A stretch of DNA of 41,452 bases from UBA6544 sp049601975. GTDB lineage: Bacteria; Pseudomonadota; Alphaproteobacteria; UBA8366. Position 1 is the first letter of the stretch. Each line of letters starts with the position of its first letter. The position numbers were made by a program, and so were the translations under genes. Where the stretch lies: NCBI GenBank assembly GCA_049601975.1, contig JBMYRC010000022.1, positions 1-41,452 on the forward strand, written 5' to 3'. Positions 8,670 to 17,539 of this stretch are shown in pieces. The notes under the pieces are model-generated. The model did not search any database. It had not been told where the DNA came from and worked only from the letters and a program-made list of their open reading frames with translations.

Positions 8670-9934
8670 AGCCCGTGAAACAGTCACCGGAAATCATCAC
8701 CTTCGGATGCCGGCTGAACGCCTATGAATCAGAAGTCATCCGCGAACAAGCGACCGCGGCGGGCGCCCAGGATATCGTCGTCGTCAATACCTGTGCCGTG
8801 ACCAAGGAAGCGGAACGCCAGGCACGCCAAGCCATCCGGCGCATCCGGCGCCGGCGGCCAGAGGCACAGATCGTGGTTACCGGCTGCGCCGCGCAGATCG
8901 ACCCAACGGCTTATGCCGCCATGCCGGAGGTCGACCGCGTGATCGGCAATGCGGAAAAACTCGATGCCGCCAGTTATCTCTCGGACGTGCCAGTCTTGGT
9001 GAATGACATCATGTCAGTACGCGAAACCGCCAGCCATCTTATCCGCGGTTTCGAGGACAGAGCGCGCGCCTTCGTGCAGGTACAACAAGGGTGTGACCAT
9101 CGCTGCACTTTCTGTATCATCCCCTACGGGCGCGGCAACAGTCGTTCCGTGCCGATCGGCGAAATCACCCAGCAAGTAAGTGCATTGATCGACAATGGGT
9201 ATCGCGAAATCGTTCTCAGCGGCGTCGACATCTCCTCCTATGGTGTCGATCTGCCGGGACGGCCCAGTCTCGGGCAGATGACGCGGCGTCTGCTCGCCAA
9301 TGTACCGCATTTGCAACGGCTGCGGATCTCGTCGATCGATTGCATCGAAATCGATGATGATCTGAAAAGTCTAATTGCCGAAGAAGAACGGTTGATGCCG
9401 CACCTGCATCTCTCTCTACAAGCGGGTGACGATATGATATTGAAACGCATGAAGCGCCGACACTCGCGCGCGCAAGCTGTGGAGCTTTGTGAAGAGCTTC
9501 GGAGTTTGCGCCCGGATGTCGTTTTTGGTGCGGACGTGATCGCAGGCTTTCCCACCGAGACCGAGGCCATGTTTCAAAACACCTTAGATTTGATCTCGGA
9601 TTGCGGCCTTACCTGGCTCCACGTTTTCCCCTATTCGGAACGTCCGGGCACACCTGCGTCGCGCATGCCGCCAGTCGAAATAGCGGAACGGAAGTCAAGG
9701 GCAGTAAGGCTGCGTGCCGCGGGCGACACAGCCGCGCGGCAATATCTCGACAGCCGGATCGGGATTACGGAAGAGATATTGCTGGAGACGCAGACGAAGG
9801 GTCACACCACCGCCTTCGCACCCATCGAAATCGGATCGCCAGGCACGCTGGGTGATATCGTGACAGCCCGGGTCGATCGCGTCGATGCGAACGGGCGTTT
9901 ACAGGCAACCCTCATCGCCAGGCGAGCCGCATGA
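8666..9934 (+). CDS. mtaB: tRNA t6A37 methylthiotransferase MtaB
   Basis: Radical-SAM enzyme that converts t6A37 to ms2t6A in ANN-decoding tRNAs. The N-terminal UPF0004 domain has cysteines in ITFGCRLNAYESE, VNTCAVT and GCAAQ. The radical-SAM domain carries the CxxxCxxC cluster in GCDHRCTFCIIPYGRGNSR (about residues 142-160). DVIAGFPTETEAMF and YSERPGTPA further on match MtaB rather than MiaB or RimO. The length of 422 residues is normal. It overlaps dapF before it and ftsY after it by ATGA. Confidence 0.96.
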   Translation: MKPVKQSPEIITFGCRLNAYESEVIREQATAAGAQDIVVVNTCAVTKEAERQARQAIRRIRRRRPEAQIVVTGCAAQIDPTAYAAMPEVDRVIGNAEKLDAASYLSDVPVLVNDIMSVRETASHLIRGFEDRARAFVQVQQGCDHRCTFCIIPYGRGNSRSVPIGEITQQVSALIDNGYREIVLSGVDISSYGVDLPGRPSLGQMTRRLLANVPHLQRLRISSIDCIEIDDDLKSLIAEEERLMPHLHLSLQAGDDMILKRMKRRHSRAQAVELCEELRSLRPDVVFGADVIAGFPTETEAMFQNTLDLISDCGLTWLHVFPYSERPGTPASRMPPVEIAERKSRAVRLRAAGDTAARQYLDSRIGITEEILLETQTKGHTTAFAPIEIGSPGTLGDIVTARVDRVDANGRLQATLIARRAA

Positions 9935-10872
9935 GCAGCGGCGGGTGGTTCAGCCGCCTAAAGGCGGGGCTTTCGAAATCGTCCTCGCGTCTGGTCGACG
10001 GCATTGCTGGTGTCTTCACACGGCGGCGCCTCGACGCGGCCGCTATCGAGGAGCTTGAAGACGTCCTTATTACAGCGGATTTAGGTCCTACAACCGCCGC
10101 ACGTCTTTCGGGAGGCTTGGCCAAACGCCGCATTGAGCGCGATATCGATGCCGACGAAGTCCGAGGAATGCTGGCGGAGGATATCGCAGAAATCTTGGCA
10201 CCGGTCGCCATTGAGTTGGAAATTAATCCGGAAAACCGTCCCCACATCGTGCTCGTCGTCGGCGTCAACGGTACCGGCAAAACCACGACCATCGGCAAAC
10301 TGGCACAGCAATTGGTCTCGGATGGAAAAACCGTGATGCTGGCCGCGGGTGACACGTTTCGCGCCGCGGCGATCGAGCAATTGAGTGTTTGGGGCGAGCG
10401 TACGAGATGCCCCGTCGTCGCACGGGAAACCGGCAGCGATGCTTCGGGTCTCATCTACGATGCGGTCGAACGCGCCCGGTCAGCCGATGCCGATGTGCTT
10501 TTGGTCGATACGGCGGGCCGTCTGCACAATAAAACGAATTTGATGGCTGAATTGGAGAAAATTCAGCGTGTTATCCAAAAACTAGACCCGAATGCACCGC
10601 ATGACGTCGTGCAGGTGCTCGACGCCACCACGGGACAGAACGCCCTCGCGCAAGTCGAAACATTCACGGAAATGGTTTCTGTCACCGGTCTGGTGGTCAC
10701 GAAACTGGACGGTACAGCCAAGGGCGGCGTCTTGGTAGCGTTGGCGGACCGTTTCGGGCTTCCGGTTCGCGCAATCGGTGTCGGCGAAGGCATCGACGAC
10801 CTGCAATCGTTCTCAGCCCGTGACTTTGCCCGCAACCTGATGGGTCTCGACACGGAAGGCCCGGCGGCTTAG
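9931..10872 (+). CDS. ftsY: signal recognition particle receptor FtsY
   Basis: Membrane-associated SRP receptor GTPase, partner of Ffh (5667-7025). The 313-residue frame is a short form with almost no acidic A domain. It runs into the N domain (RRRLDAAAIEELEDVLITAD) and the G domain with GVNGTGKTTTIGKLA (about residue 111), GDTFRAAAIEQL, DTAGRLHNK and TKLDGTAKGG. The last of the dapF-mtaB-ftsY set. The next gene is convergent. Confidence 0.97.
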   Translation: MSSGGWFSRLKAGLSKSSSRLVDGIAGVFTRRRLDAAAIEELEDVLITADLGPTTAARLSGGLAKRRIERDIDADEVRGMLAEDIAEILAPVAIELEINPENRPHIVLVVGVNGTGKTTTIGKLAQQLVSDGKTVMLAAGDTFRAAAIEQLSVWGERTRCPVVARETGSDASGLIYDAVERARSADADVLLVDTAGRLHNKTNLMAELEKIQRVIQKLDPNAPHDVVQVLDATTGQNALAQVETFTEMVSVTGLVVTKLDGTAKGGVLVALADRFGLPVRAIGVGEGIDDLQSFSARDFARNLMGLDTEGPAA

Positions 10873-10900
10873 AAACCACCAAACCTCGCCGTGGATTTCG

Positions 10901-11404
10901 TTAAGCGGCTTTCGCTGGCCCGCCGGAATATTTCTTCTTCGCGGCCTCGAGGCTCTCCAACATTCCCTTGCCGAGCGCGCCCCCATCGCCTTTCATACTA
11001 CCCTTGATCACGGCGGTGATGCCGTCGATATGGGCTTTGACGAATTCGATTAGGTTTTCGCTCACGCGGGCACTGGCGCCGGTGCAATTGTACAAGGATT
11101 TACCGAATTCCGTGATCAGCGGGTAGCCGAAGACGCCGCCCTGGCCGCGCAATTCGTGGGCCAGAAGGTTGATCTTCTCCATCGCGATTTTCATTTGTTC
11201 CTCGGCCTGGCCGAAACTAGCCTGCGCCTCTTCATGCGCATTCACCAAATCGGTGATAGAATCTCTTACCCAGTCCGTATAATCGTTGGCCATTTCGGCA
11301 ATCTGGCTCTTAGCAGCTTCCAAAATATCCGTGTCGGCCAATCCTCCGTCCGCACTAAATTCGAAATCACGGCCGTTCAATTTTTCTTTTAAGCGGTTGG
11401 GCAT
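10901..11404 (-). CDS. C-terminal HPt-like ORF left from a broken response regulator
   Basis: A 167-codon frame, mostly helical. LLAHELRGQGGVFGYPLI near residue 80 resembles a phosphotransfer motif, with His83 at the expected place of the phosphorylated histidine. The same frame stays open upstream past the ATG as far as a TAA at about 11560. The translation there (TYFGPDRRR and on) is the linker that follows the receiver domain in alphaproteobacterial response regulators. I therefore read this as the intact C-terminal half of a once longer gene (see 11405-12008). It may still be made from the ATG at 11404, but no strong ribosome binding site was identified. HPt function is inferred from one motif only. 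Confidence 0.55.
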   Translation of the reverse strand: MPNRLKEKLNGRDFEFSADGGLADTDILEAAKSQIAEMANDYTDWVRDSITDLVNAHEEAQASFGQAEEQMKIAMEKINLLAHELRGQGGVFGYPLITEFGKSLYNCTGASARVSENLIEFVKAHIDGITAVIKGSMKGDGGALGKGMLESLEAAKKKYSGGPAKAA

Positions 11405-12008
11405 ACGGAACAGCCAGACCGGCGGTTTATCCTTGCGGAATTTGCCGGGATCTTTGCCGGAATAAATGATCTCACAATCAGCTTCGGTGAGCTTGCAACG
11501 CTTTTCCTCTACATAGCCCTTGCTGCGTCGGCGGTCGGGCCCGAAATACGTGGGCGTTTAGACAAACTGCCTTGGGTTCTCAATGAGTTTATGAATACGC
11601 AGAAAGACGATATCAGGTGAGAAAGGTTTCGCCACAAACTCATTCACACCGGCATCCCGTGCCGTCGTCAGACATCTGTGATCAACCATGCCACTGATCA
11701 TCACGACCGGCACGAAGCGATCCGGCGAATGTTTGGACCGGCGAATCTAACCCAATACCATATTACCGTAGCATACTACCATCAATGCCCGGCATCACCA
11801 CATCGGAGATGACGCAATCAATACCTCCGCTGTCGGCCGCTTTCAGCGTACCCAACCGCAGCTGGATGATCTCGACGGCTTCCTTGCCATCACTGGCAAA
11901 GTGATAGTTTCGAACACCCAGTGAATCCATGACAATACGCAACACGCCTTGCATGAATTTGTTGTCCTCTAACAGAAGACGGGACATTCGGCTGAAATCA
12001 TAACCCAC
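11405..12008 (-). pseudogene. response regulator receiver domain, disrupted
   Basis: The minus strand first encodes a receiver N-terminus: SRLLLEDNKFMQGVLRIVMD, then CVISDVVMPGIDG with the phospho-acceptor Asp. The frame stops at 11763. In another frame the rest follows: IRRSKHSPDRFVPVVMISGM, ARDAGVNEFVAKPFSP with the conserved Lys, and LRIHKLIENPRQFV. That is followed by a TAA at about 11560 and the linker TPTYFGPDRRR. Lesions seen are an indel with a stop near 11765, a TAG near 11751 and the TAA near 11560. An apparent short insertion of about 18 bases near 11765-11782 may be the cause of the first. The start is 12008 or the internal ATG at 11987. Confidence 0.8.
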
Positions 12009-12145
12009 AGTCGCGCACGATGCGGTCTAGACCGCCCCCAAATGGATCGCACATAATCTTAAAGACTGTATGCCATAATCCGCTTTATTTTCACCAACCT
12101 GACATAATCTTCGCCTGTTAGATATATTCCGGCATCAGTGTTCAG

Positions 12146-12391
12146 CTAGACGAGAATATTTAAGTAAAATCCAGGCGGGACATCCATACGCGGACCATCC
12201 GTATCCGCCGCCAACAATTGCGTCAAACGTTCGATTGCCGCTTCGATATCGTGCGGATCCACAAAAAACCGGCGCACAGGCGGCGGGCGCAATGCAGCGG
12301 CGCTTCGCGGCCCCTGTTCGCGAGGACGCGCCGGACCGACGGTGCTGGGACCGACACCGGCGGGTGGAATACGTGGACCGTCCGAAGGCAT
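12146..12391 (-). CDS. small hypothetical protein with C-terminal LNILV
   Basis: An 81-codon frame from an ATG at 12391 with an in-frame TGA not far upstream. The first half is rich in Pro, Arg and Gly. The second half has an amphipathic helix, VDPHDIEAAIERLTQLLAA, then a C-terminal DVPPGFYLNILV. The same ending, with small changes, is found in another minus-strand ORF at 13976-14188, which is why I think it is coding. No signal peptide or known domain. The overlapping plus-strand frame from 12342 is an upstream extension of the EamA pseudogene and has no family support there. Confidence 0.42.
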   Translation of the reverse strand: MPSDGPRIPPAGVGPSTVGPARPREQGPRSAAALRPPPVRRFFVDPHDIEAAIERLTQLLAADTDGPRMDVPPGFYLNILV

Positions 12392-12509
12392 GCCGGATAA
12401 TAGTATTCAATTCGGTACGGCGGCAACCTTCGGCTTTATGGGACCGCCGCCGCATGCGGTTGCTCGGACCTGTTTTCTTGGCCGAGCGCGGCATACGATC
12501 CCTTACGCC

Positions 12510-13332
12510 ATGGAACCCACCGTCACCCTGATTGTTCTCTTATCCGCTCTGATGCACGCGAGCTGGAACGCCGTGGTCGAAGGGGTCAAAGATGGTCTCG
12601 TCACACAAGGTGCCGTCGTCCTCGGTGGGGCCGTCTACGCGATACCGTTGTTGTTTTTTGTCCCCTTCCCATCCGGCGAAACGTGGATTTATTTGGCCTT
12701 AAGCGCGATCATTCATTGCGGATATTTCGCGGCATTGGCGACCGCTTATAGCATCGGCGACCTGGGCTTCATCTATCCCATCGGACGCGGCACCGGACCT
12801 GTTTGGTCGCCGGACTATCGGCGCTCGTGATCGGCGAGGCCCCTAACGCGGCGCAGTTCACCGGGGTCGGAGTTATTGTCTCGGGCTCTTCATTCTGGCC
12901 CTCAGCGGCCGCAAGGGCGGAGGATCGCGCGGTTTTCTTTTTGCCTTGCTGATCGGTGCCACGATCGCCGGCTATAGTCTCACTGACGGGATTGGCGTGC
13001 GCGTCGCCACGACGCCGTTCTCATATATACCGTGGCTAATCTTCGTTCAGGCAATCCCGTTTTCGCTGTTCGTCCTATGGCGCCGACATGGACGTTTCCC
13101 GGCAATCGGACGCGGTCACGGCAAGACATTTTAGATCGGCGGGCTCTTGATCGGCGCCTCGTACGGCATGGCGATGTGGGCATTTGGCCAGGAGCAAGTC
13201 GCCGTCGTGATGGCGTTACGGGAGACCGCAGTAATATTCGGCGCGCTCATCGGTGCTTTCCTGTTCAAGAAAGCCTATGGACGTCGGCGCATCTTTGCCT
13301 CTTTACTGATTGAGACAGGGGCCGTTTTTTAA
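12510..13332 (+). pseudogene. EamA/DMT-family permease, frameshifted
   Basis: From ATG 12510 the protein reads MEPTVTLIVLLSALMHASWN, as in ten-helix drug/metabolite exporters of the EamA type, through helices to FIYPIGRGTGPV near 12800. One base is missing there: the next frame gives LVAGLSALVIGEAPNAAQF. A second missing base near 12890 restores FILALSG, AGYSLTDGIGVRVA and PWLIFVQAIPFSLFVLWRR. A TAG at 13132-13134 interrupts the frame before GGLLIGASYGMAMWAFGQEQ, and a TAA at 13330 falls just before the final residues, where a further one-base shift gives LNIYG. Four lesions make a pseudogene near certain, barring assembly errors. Confidence 0.85.
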
Positions 13333-13392
13333 ACATCTACGGATGATTTCTTTTCCTTCGTTTCTGCCACGGGACACGATATAAACACCGCC

Positions 13393-13968
13393 ATGACAAA
13401 ACCATCTAGACCATGGCTCAAACCCGTCGTCGACTACGTACCGCTCGCGATCTTCCTGCTGACCTATTGGCAGATGGGGCTCTATATGGCGACCGCTGCA
13501 TTGATGGTGGCGGTTACCATTGGCATCAGCTTGTCTTATGCACTGGAGCGGACCGTGCCGATCATGCCGCTGGTCACCGGCGGATTGGTGATGGTCTTCG
13601 GTGGATTGACCTTGGCATTAGACGATGAGCGTTTCATCAAGATGAAACCGACCATCGTCCAAGCTCTGTTCGCCATTGTTATGTTTGGCGGATTGATTTT
13701 GGATAAGCCGGTCCTCAAGCCACTGTTCGGCAAAGCCTGGCAATTGCGCGACGAAGGTTGGCGTAAACTCACCCTTCGCTTTGGTATCTTCTTTATCGTC
13801 GCGGGCGCGTTAAACGAAGTTGTCTGGCGGACACAGACCACCGATGTTTGGGTCAGTTTTAAGGTGTTCGGCCTGATGGGCCTCACCTTCATGTTCATAA
13901 TGAGCCAAGTGCCGATGATACAGCGCTATCATATTCCGGAAGGAGATGGTGACGCCTCGGCCGACTAA
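13393..13968 (+). CDS. yciB: inner-membrane septation protein A family
   Basis: Polytopic inner-membrane protein of the YciB/IspZ family, linked to cell division and envelope synthesis in Escherichia coli. The 191-residue product has about five hydrophobic segments. It carries the family features KPVVDYVPLAIFLLTYW at the start, GLTLALDDERFIKMKPTIVQ, and LRFGIFFIVAGALNEVVWR with WVSFKVFG after it. It lies downstream of ftsY with two broken genes between, all within the same neighbourhood. Confidence 0.93.
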   Translation: MTKPSRPWLKPVVDYVPLAIFLLTYWQMGLYMATAALMVAVTIGISLSYALERTVPIMPLVTGGLVMVFGGLTLALDDERFIKMKPTIVQALFAIVMFGGLILDKPVLKPLFGKAWQLRDEGWRKLTLRFGIFFIVAGALNEVVWRTQTTDVWVSFKVFGLMGLTFMFIMSQVPMIQRYHIPEGDGDASAD

Positions 13969-13975
13969 ACCGGGT

Positions 13976-14188
13976 TCACACCAATATATTCAACAACGAC
14001 CCACGCGGCGGCGATACGTCGAACGCTAAAAGGGATTCGACGTCGCGCCCTTGCGGCTCCGCAATTGACACAGGCGCTTCTGGCTTAGCTTCTGTTACGG
14101 AATCTTGGCGGCGCGCTTCCGGTGCCGGTCGTGACGGCGTCGGTGCTCGTCCAATTCAGGGACCAATATTCGAAGGCGAATCGACCAT
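13976..14188 (-). pseudogene. small Pro-rich ORF ending in LNILV, interrupted by TGA
   Basis: On the minus strand an ATG at 14188 opens MVDSPSNIGP, then a TGA at 14158-14156, perhaps a mutated Trp codon. After it the frame is open for 59 codons: a Pro/Ala/Glu-rich stretch (APTPSRPAPEARRQD), then VESLLAFDVSPPRGSLLNILV and a TGA at 13978-13976. The ending matches that of the small ORF at 12146-12391 (DVPPGFYLNILV). It may be a real gene lost to one stop, or an out-of-use fragment. The function is unknown. It is convergent with yciB, 7 bases after it. Confidence 0.35.
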
Positions 14189-14248
14189 TGTTCGGCATTC
14201 CCGCTATTACATCTTCAACCAATATGACAGCACAACCTGACGAAATGG

Positions 14249-15439
14249 TTAATCGGTGAGCGCCGTCACGCCGGGTAATTCCCGCCCTTCGAGCCATTCG
14301 AGAAACGCACCGCCCGCGGTCGAGACATAGGTAAACCCGTCAATGGCCTCCGCACCGGCCAATGCCGCCACCGTATCGCCTCCGCCGGCGACCGAGACCA
14401 GCGTGCCGGCCGCTGTCAGCTCCGCCGCGCGCCGTGCGACTGTGTTGGTGCCGACATTAAACGGCGGCACTTCGAACGCACCAAGTGGGCCGTTCCACAA
14501 CAAAGTGCCGCAGTCGGTCAGGTGCTTGTTCAACGCCGCCACGGAATTAGGTCCCACATCGAGGATCATGCGGTCGGACGGCACCGCCGCAATGGGCACT
14601 GTCTCCGTTGCAACACCCTCCTCGAGCGCCGAGGCGATGACCACGTCGCTTGGCAGAACGACCCGGCATCCGACCTCATCTGCCCGTGCCATGATTTCAA
14701 GCGCGGTATTCGCAAGGTCGGCCTCGCAAAGGCTGGCGCCCACATCGGTTCCCAGCGCAAACAAAAATGTATTGGCCATGCCGCCGCCGATAATCAGCGA
14801 ACCCACCTTATCCAAAAGATGCCCAAGGACGGTGAGTTTGGAAGAAACCTTGGCACCGCCGACTAGCGCCGCCACGGGTTTGCGCGGTGTCTCTAGGGCG
14901 GCGGTTAGGGCCTCCAATTCCGCCTGCATTCCGCGGCCCGCATAGGCCGGTATATGACGAGTGATGCCGGCGGTGGAAGCGTGTGCCCGGTGCGAGACCG
15001 AAAATCCGTCATTCACATAAAGGTCGCCATTCGCGGCGAGCGCCTTAGCGAATTCCGGATCATTTGCTTCCTCGCCCACATGGAAGCGCAAATTCTCCAG
15101 CAATACCAAACCACCGTCAGACAAACCGTTAATCGCGGCACGTGCCGTCTCGCCGACGCAATCCTCGACAAAGTCGACCGGCAGTCCGCCAAGCGCAACG
15201 GACAGCGCGTCGGCGATGGGCCGCAAACTCATTTCGGGCACTACCTGGCCCTTTGGGCGGCCGAAATGCGAAACCACGGCGATACGGGCGCCCTTCCCAC
15301 TTAATTCCTTAAGAGTTGGCGCCAATCGGTCGAGCCGCGTGGTATCGGTTACCCGGCCGTCACGGACAGGCACGTTCAAATCTCCACGCATGATAACGCG
15401 GCGGCCCCGACATTCCATTTGATCCAAGGTCTTGAACAT
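14249..15439 (-). CDS. pgk: phosphoglycerate kinase
   Basis: Glycolytic and gluconeogenic kinase, 1,3-bisphosphoglycerate plus ADP to 3-phosphoglycerate plus ATP. The ATG at 15439 follows a strong GGAGGT five bases upstream and gives MFKTLDQMECRGRRVIMRGD, 396 residues. A longer frame from 15517 adds 26 unlike residues. Seen are RGDLNVPV, SHFGRPKG, the nucleotide site with GGAKVSSKL, and near the C-terminus VAGGGDTVAAL and STAGGAFLEWLEG. It is not next to gap or fba here. Confidence 0.97.
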   Translation of the reverse strand: MFKTLDQMECRGRRVIMRGDLNVPVRDGRVTDTTRLDRLAPTLKELSGKGARIAVVSHFGRPKGQVVPEMSLRPIADALSVALGGLPVDFVEDCVGETARAAINGLSDGGLVLLENLRFHVGEEANDPEFAKALAANGDLYVNDGFSVSHRAHASTAGITRHIPAYAGRGMQAELEALTAALETPRKPVAALVGGAKVSSKLTVLGHLLDKVGSLIIGGGMANTFLFALGTDVGASLCEADLANTALEIMARADEVGCRVVLPSDVVIASALEEGVATETVPIAAVPSDRMILDVGPNSVAALNKHLTDCGTLLWNGPLGAFEVPPFNVGTNTVARRAAELTAAGTLVSVAGGGDTVAALAGAEAIDGFTYVSTAGGAFLEWLEGRELPGVTALTD

Positions 15440-15556
15440 TTTACCTCCGAAAAATTGCTGCCTCGACCTACCTGATTCGTCATCTCTCGGCAATGCGCTC
15501 TCTTGATCCGAATGCATTGCCTTCGCACATTAGGAGAGGTCGCACGGGAGAGCATC

Positions 15557-16606
15557 ATGGCGAACAAAATTGATCAATTGATCTACCGCGCCACTCAGGG
15601 CGCACGCACGGTTTGGTATTCAGCCCATTACGGGGCCGCCATGCGGCTCGCACCGAAGATCGATGAGCCGCCGGCCGGCGAACTTCCCGGTTGGCGCACC
15701 ATTTATGAGGACCTCGAAGCGCTCCTGAGGCGAGACTGGCGTAATGTCCAAGACGGCCTGTATCCGGCACCAGAACCCAGGGGCGGTAACTTAACGCGTG
15801 CGGCCCGGCGGTCCGTCTCCTTTTTCTGGGATCTTCGCAACGTTAACCGGCGGCGCGTTGAGGCAAACGGTAACGAAATCTTTGACCCGGATTTAGGTGC
15901 GCGCTACCCACGTTATTACCTACAGAATTTTCACTATCAGAGTGGCGGATATCTGACCTCGGACTCCGCCGACCTTTACGATCATCAGGTAGAGGTTCTG
16001 TTCATCGGCGGCGCGGATGCCATGCGCCGCCAAGCGCTCGGTGCTTTATCACGGCACTTGCGCGTTCATCCAATGGATGGGGCAGGTCATCTGGATGTCG
16101 CCTGCGGAACCGGCCGGTTTCTGGAAATCCTGAAGGATGCTCATCCGCGAATGCGTGTTACCGGTATCGACCTCAGCCACGCTTATCTCAAGGCTGCGAA
16201 ACGGGCGCTCAAACTTTGGTCCCGCACGCGTCTCTTGCAAGCAAATGCGGAGGCGCTACCGTTCCCGGATGAATCTTTCGGCTCGCTGAGTTGCGTCTTC
16301 CTGTTTCATGAACTGCCGCAGAAAATCAGACGGGTTGTCACCAAGGAAATCGCGCGGGTGCTGAGACCGGGGGGCCGGCTATATTTTCTCGATTCGATGC
16401 AGCTCGGCGATCGACCAGATTACGACGCTTTATTGGACCGCTTTCCCATCGCTTTTCACGAACCCTTTTACCGGGATTTTATCCGCACCGATTTGACACG
16501 TTTATTCGAGGAAGAGGGCCTTTTCGTGAGAACATCGGAACGGGCATTTTTTGCCAAACTGCTTGTCTTAGAAAAACCCGATAAGTCGGCGCTGGTCGTT
16601 ACATAA
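15557..16606 (+). CDS. class I SAM-dependent methyltransferase
   Basis: A 349-residue protein if it starts at the ATG 15557 (MANKIDQLIYRATQGARTVW), which has GGGAG upstream. The frame extends to 15503 without support. The N-terminal 150 residues contain RYPRYYLQNFHYQSGGYLT. The methyltransferase core starts with motif I LDVACGTGRF (about 179-188), acidic motif VTGIDLSHAYL, and LPFPDESFGSLSCVFLFHEL. The typical post-motif RVLRPGGRLYFLDS follows. This resembles ubiquinone/sterol-type methyltransferases, but the substrate cannot be read from sequence. Its last 8 bases overlap the end of the convergent lipoprotein gene. Confidence 0.85.
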   Translation: MANKIDQLIYRATQGARTVWYSAHYGAAMRLAPKIDEPPAGELPGWRTIYEDLEALLRRDWRNVQDGLYPAPEPRGGNLTRAARRSVSFFWDLRNVNRRRVEANGNEIFDPDLGARYPRYYLQNFHYQSGGYLTSDSADLYDHQVEVLFIGGADAMRRQALGALSRHLRVHPMDGAGHLDVACGTGRFLEILKDAHPRMRVTGIDLSHAYLKAAKRALKLWSRTRLLQANAEALPFPDESFGSLSCVFLFHELPQKIRRVVTKEIARVLRPGGRLYFLDSMQLGDRPDYDALLDRFPIAFHEPFYRDFIRTDLTRLFEEEGLFVRTSERAFFAKLLVLEKPDKSALVVT

Positions 16607-17075
16607 CTGTCCAGCTGCCGTCGCGCGCCTGACAGGCCACACCGACATATTCACGAGTCCGGCCACGAACAGTCAGTTGATTTTTGAATTCCCGGCACGG
16701 TGCACCCGTATGTTGATGGCGTCCTTCCCGCGATGCAGTAACACTGCCGAAATTGCCTGAATTTGGGTTTTTCCAATTAATTCTCTTGCTGATCGGCGCC
16801 TGGTGCGCCGCTTTTGTAGCGCCGGACAGATGAAGGCGATCGGCTCGGTCCAAAGAACGGCCGACTTCGTTACCGAGCGCGGCGCCAGCCACTGCACCAA
16901 TCGCGACCGCGGCCAGTCGCCCACGCCCTTGTCCGATTTGGGCCCCCGCCAAAGCGCCAAGACCCGCTCCGATCAGGGTACCACCGGTTTGCTTCGGTCC
17001 ATCATGCGCCTGCATGCATCCTCCAAGTCCGAGGCCGATGATTATGATCAGTGATGTGTTTCGTACAAAGTTCAT
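16599..17075 (-). CDS. glycine-zipper outer-membrane lipoprotein
   Basis: 158 residues with a lipoprotein signal: hydrophobic segment IIIIGLGLGGC, lipobox Cys20. A glycine-zipper region follows (GGTLIGAGLGALAGAQIGQG and AAVAIGAVAGAALGNEVGRS, about residues 32-72), as in the rickettsial 17-kDa surface antigen group. The C-terminal half has two cysteines, in GAPCREFKN and GVACQARDGSW, which match the conserved C-terminal block of that family. An AGGAGG ribosome binding site precedes the ATG. Probably an envelope-integrity lipoprotein. Confidence 0.85.
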   Translation of the reverse strand: MNFVRNTSLIIIIGLGLGGCMQAHDGPKQTGGTLIGAGLGALAGAQIGQGRGRLAAVAIGAVAGAALGNEVGRSLDRADRLHLSGATKAAHQAPISKRINWKNPNSGNFGSVTASREGRHQHTGAPCREFKNQLTVRGRTREYVGVACQARDGSWTVM

Positions 17076-17143
17076 ATCGTATCCTCCTTAAAAGAGTACG
17101 GCGGGCGAGGTCTTCCGCGACCCGCCCGTCCGAATTCGATCTT

Positions 17144-17539
17144 CTAACGACGCCAATTCCGATTTTCAGGCCCGACCTCGCGGCAAATCTTGCGGGTAAT
17201 CTTCCGGCGATGACCGTAATCGTCGAAAACGATTTTGGTTTTGATGCGGCAAACCTCACGCGTTTTGTGGTGGCGATGTGCCTTGGCCCAACGGACATCC
17301 GCACGGCGATGGCGATATCGCGGGCGATTCTCGGGTTGCACCAGGGCCGACCTTAAAATTCTCCGAAACAAGCGATCCAAATGGCGATCGCGGGACCATT
17401 CTTGTTCTTGTTGATAATGCCGATAGGCGGATGCTCTTTCGCCAGCTGCGGACGGCATCGTCATCAGGCTGGAACTCAACACCAAAGCGGCGGCGGTGAT
17501 GGGAAGATATCGAATTCTGCGATTTTTTATGAGTGCCAT
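17144..17539 (-). CDS. secreted basic hypothetical protein
   Basis: Starting at the ATG 17539, preceded by AAGGA at 8 bases, the product is 131 residues with a signal peptide (YLPITAAALVLSSSLMTMPS, likely cleaved near residue 32). The mature part is strongly basic, full of Arg and His, with repeated RYRHRR-like stretches, and ends in REVCRIKTKIVFDDYGHRRK and KICREVG. The pair of cysteines in that ending recalls small periplasmic proteins of unknown role. It is followed by the lipoprotein gene on the same strand. Confidence 0.65.
   Translation of the reverse strand: MALIKNRRIRYLPITAAALVLSSSLMTMPSAAGERASAYRHYQQEQEWSRDRHLDRLFRRILRSALVQPENRPRYRHRRADVRWAKAHRHHKTREVCRIKTKIVFDDYGHRRKITRKICREVGPENRNWRR

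Noticed and set aside
12342..12509. Upstream extension of the EamA frame
   Set aside because: No homology before MEPTVTLIVLL, and it overlaps a better minus-strand ORF.
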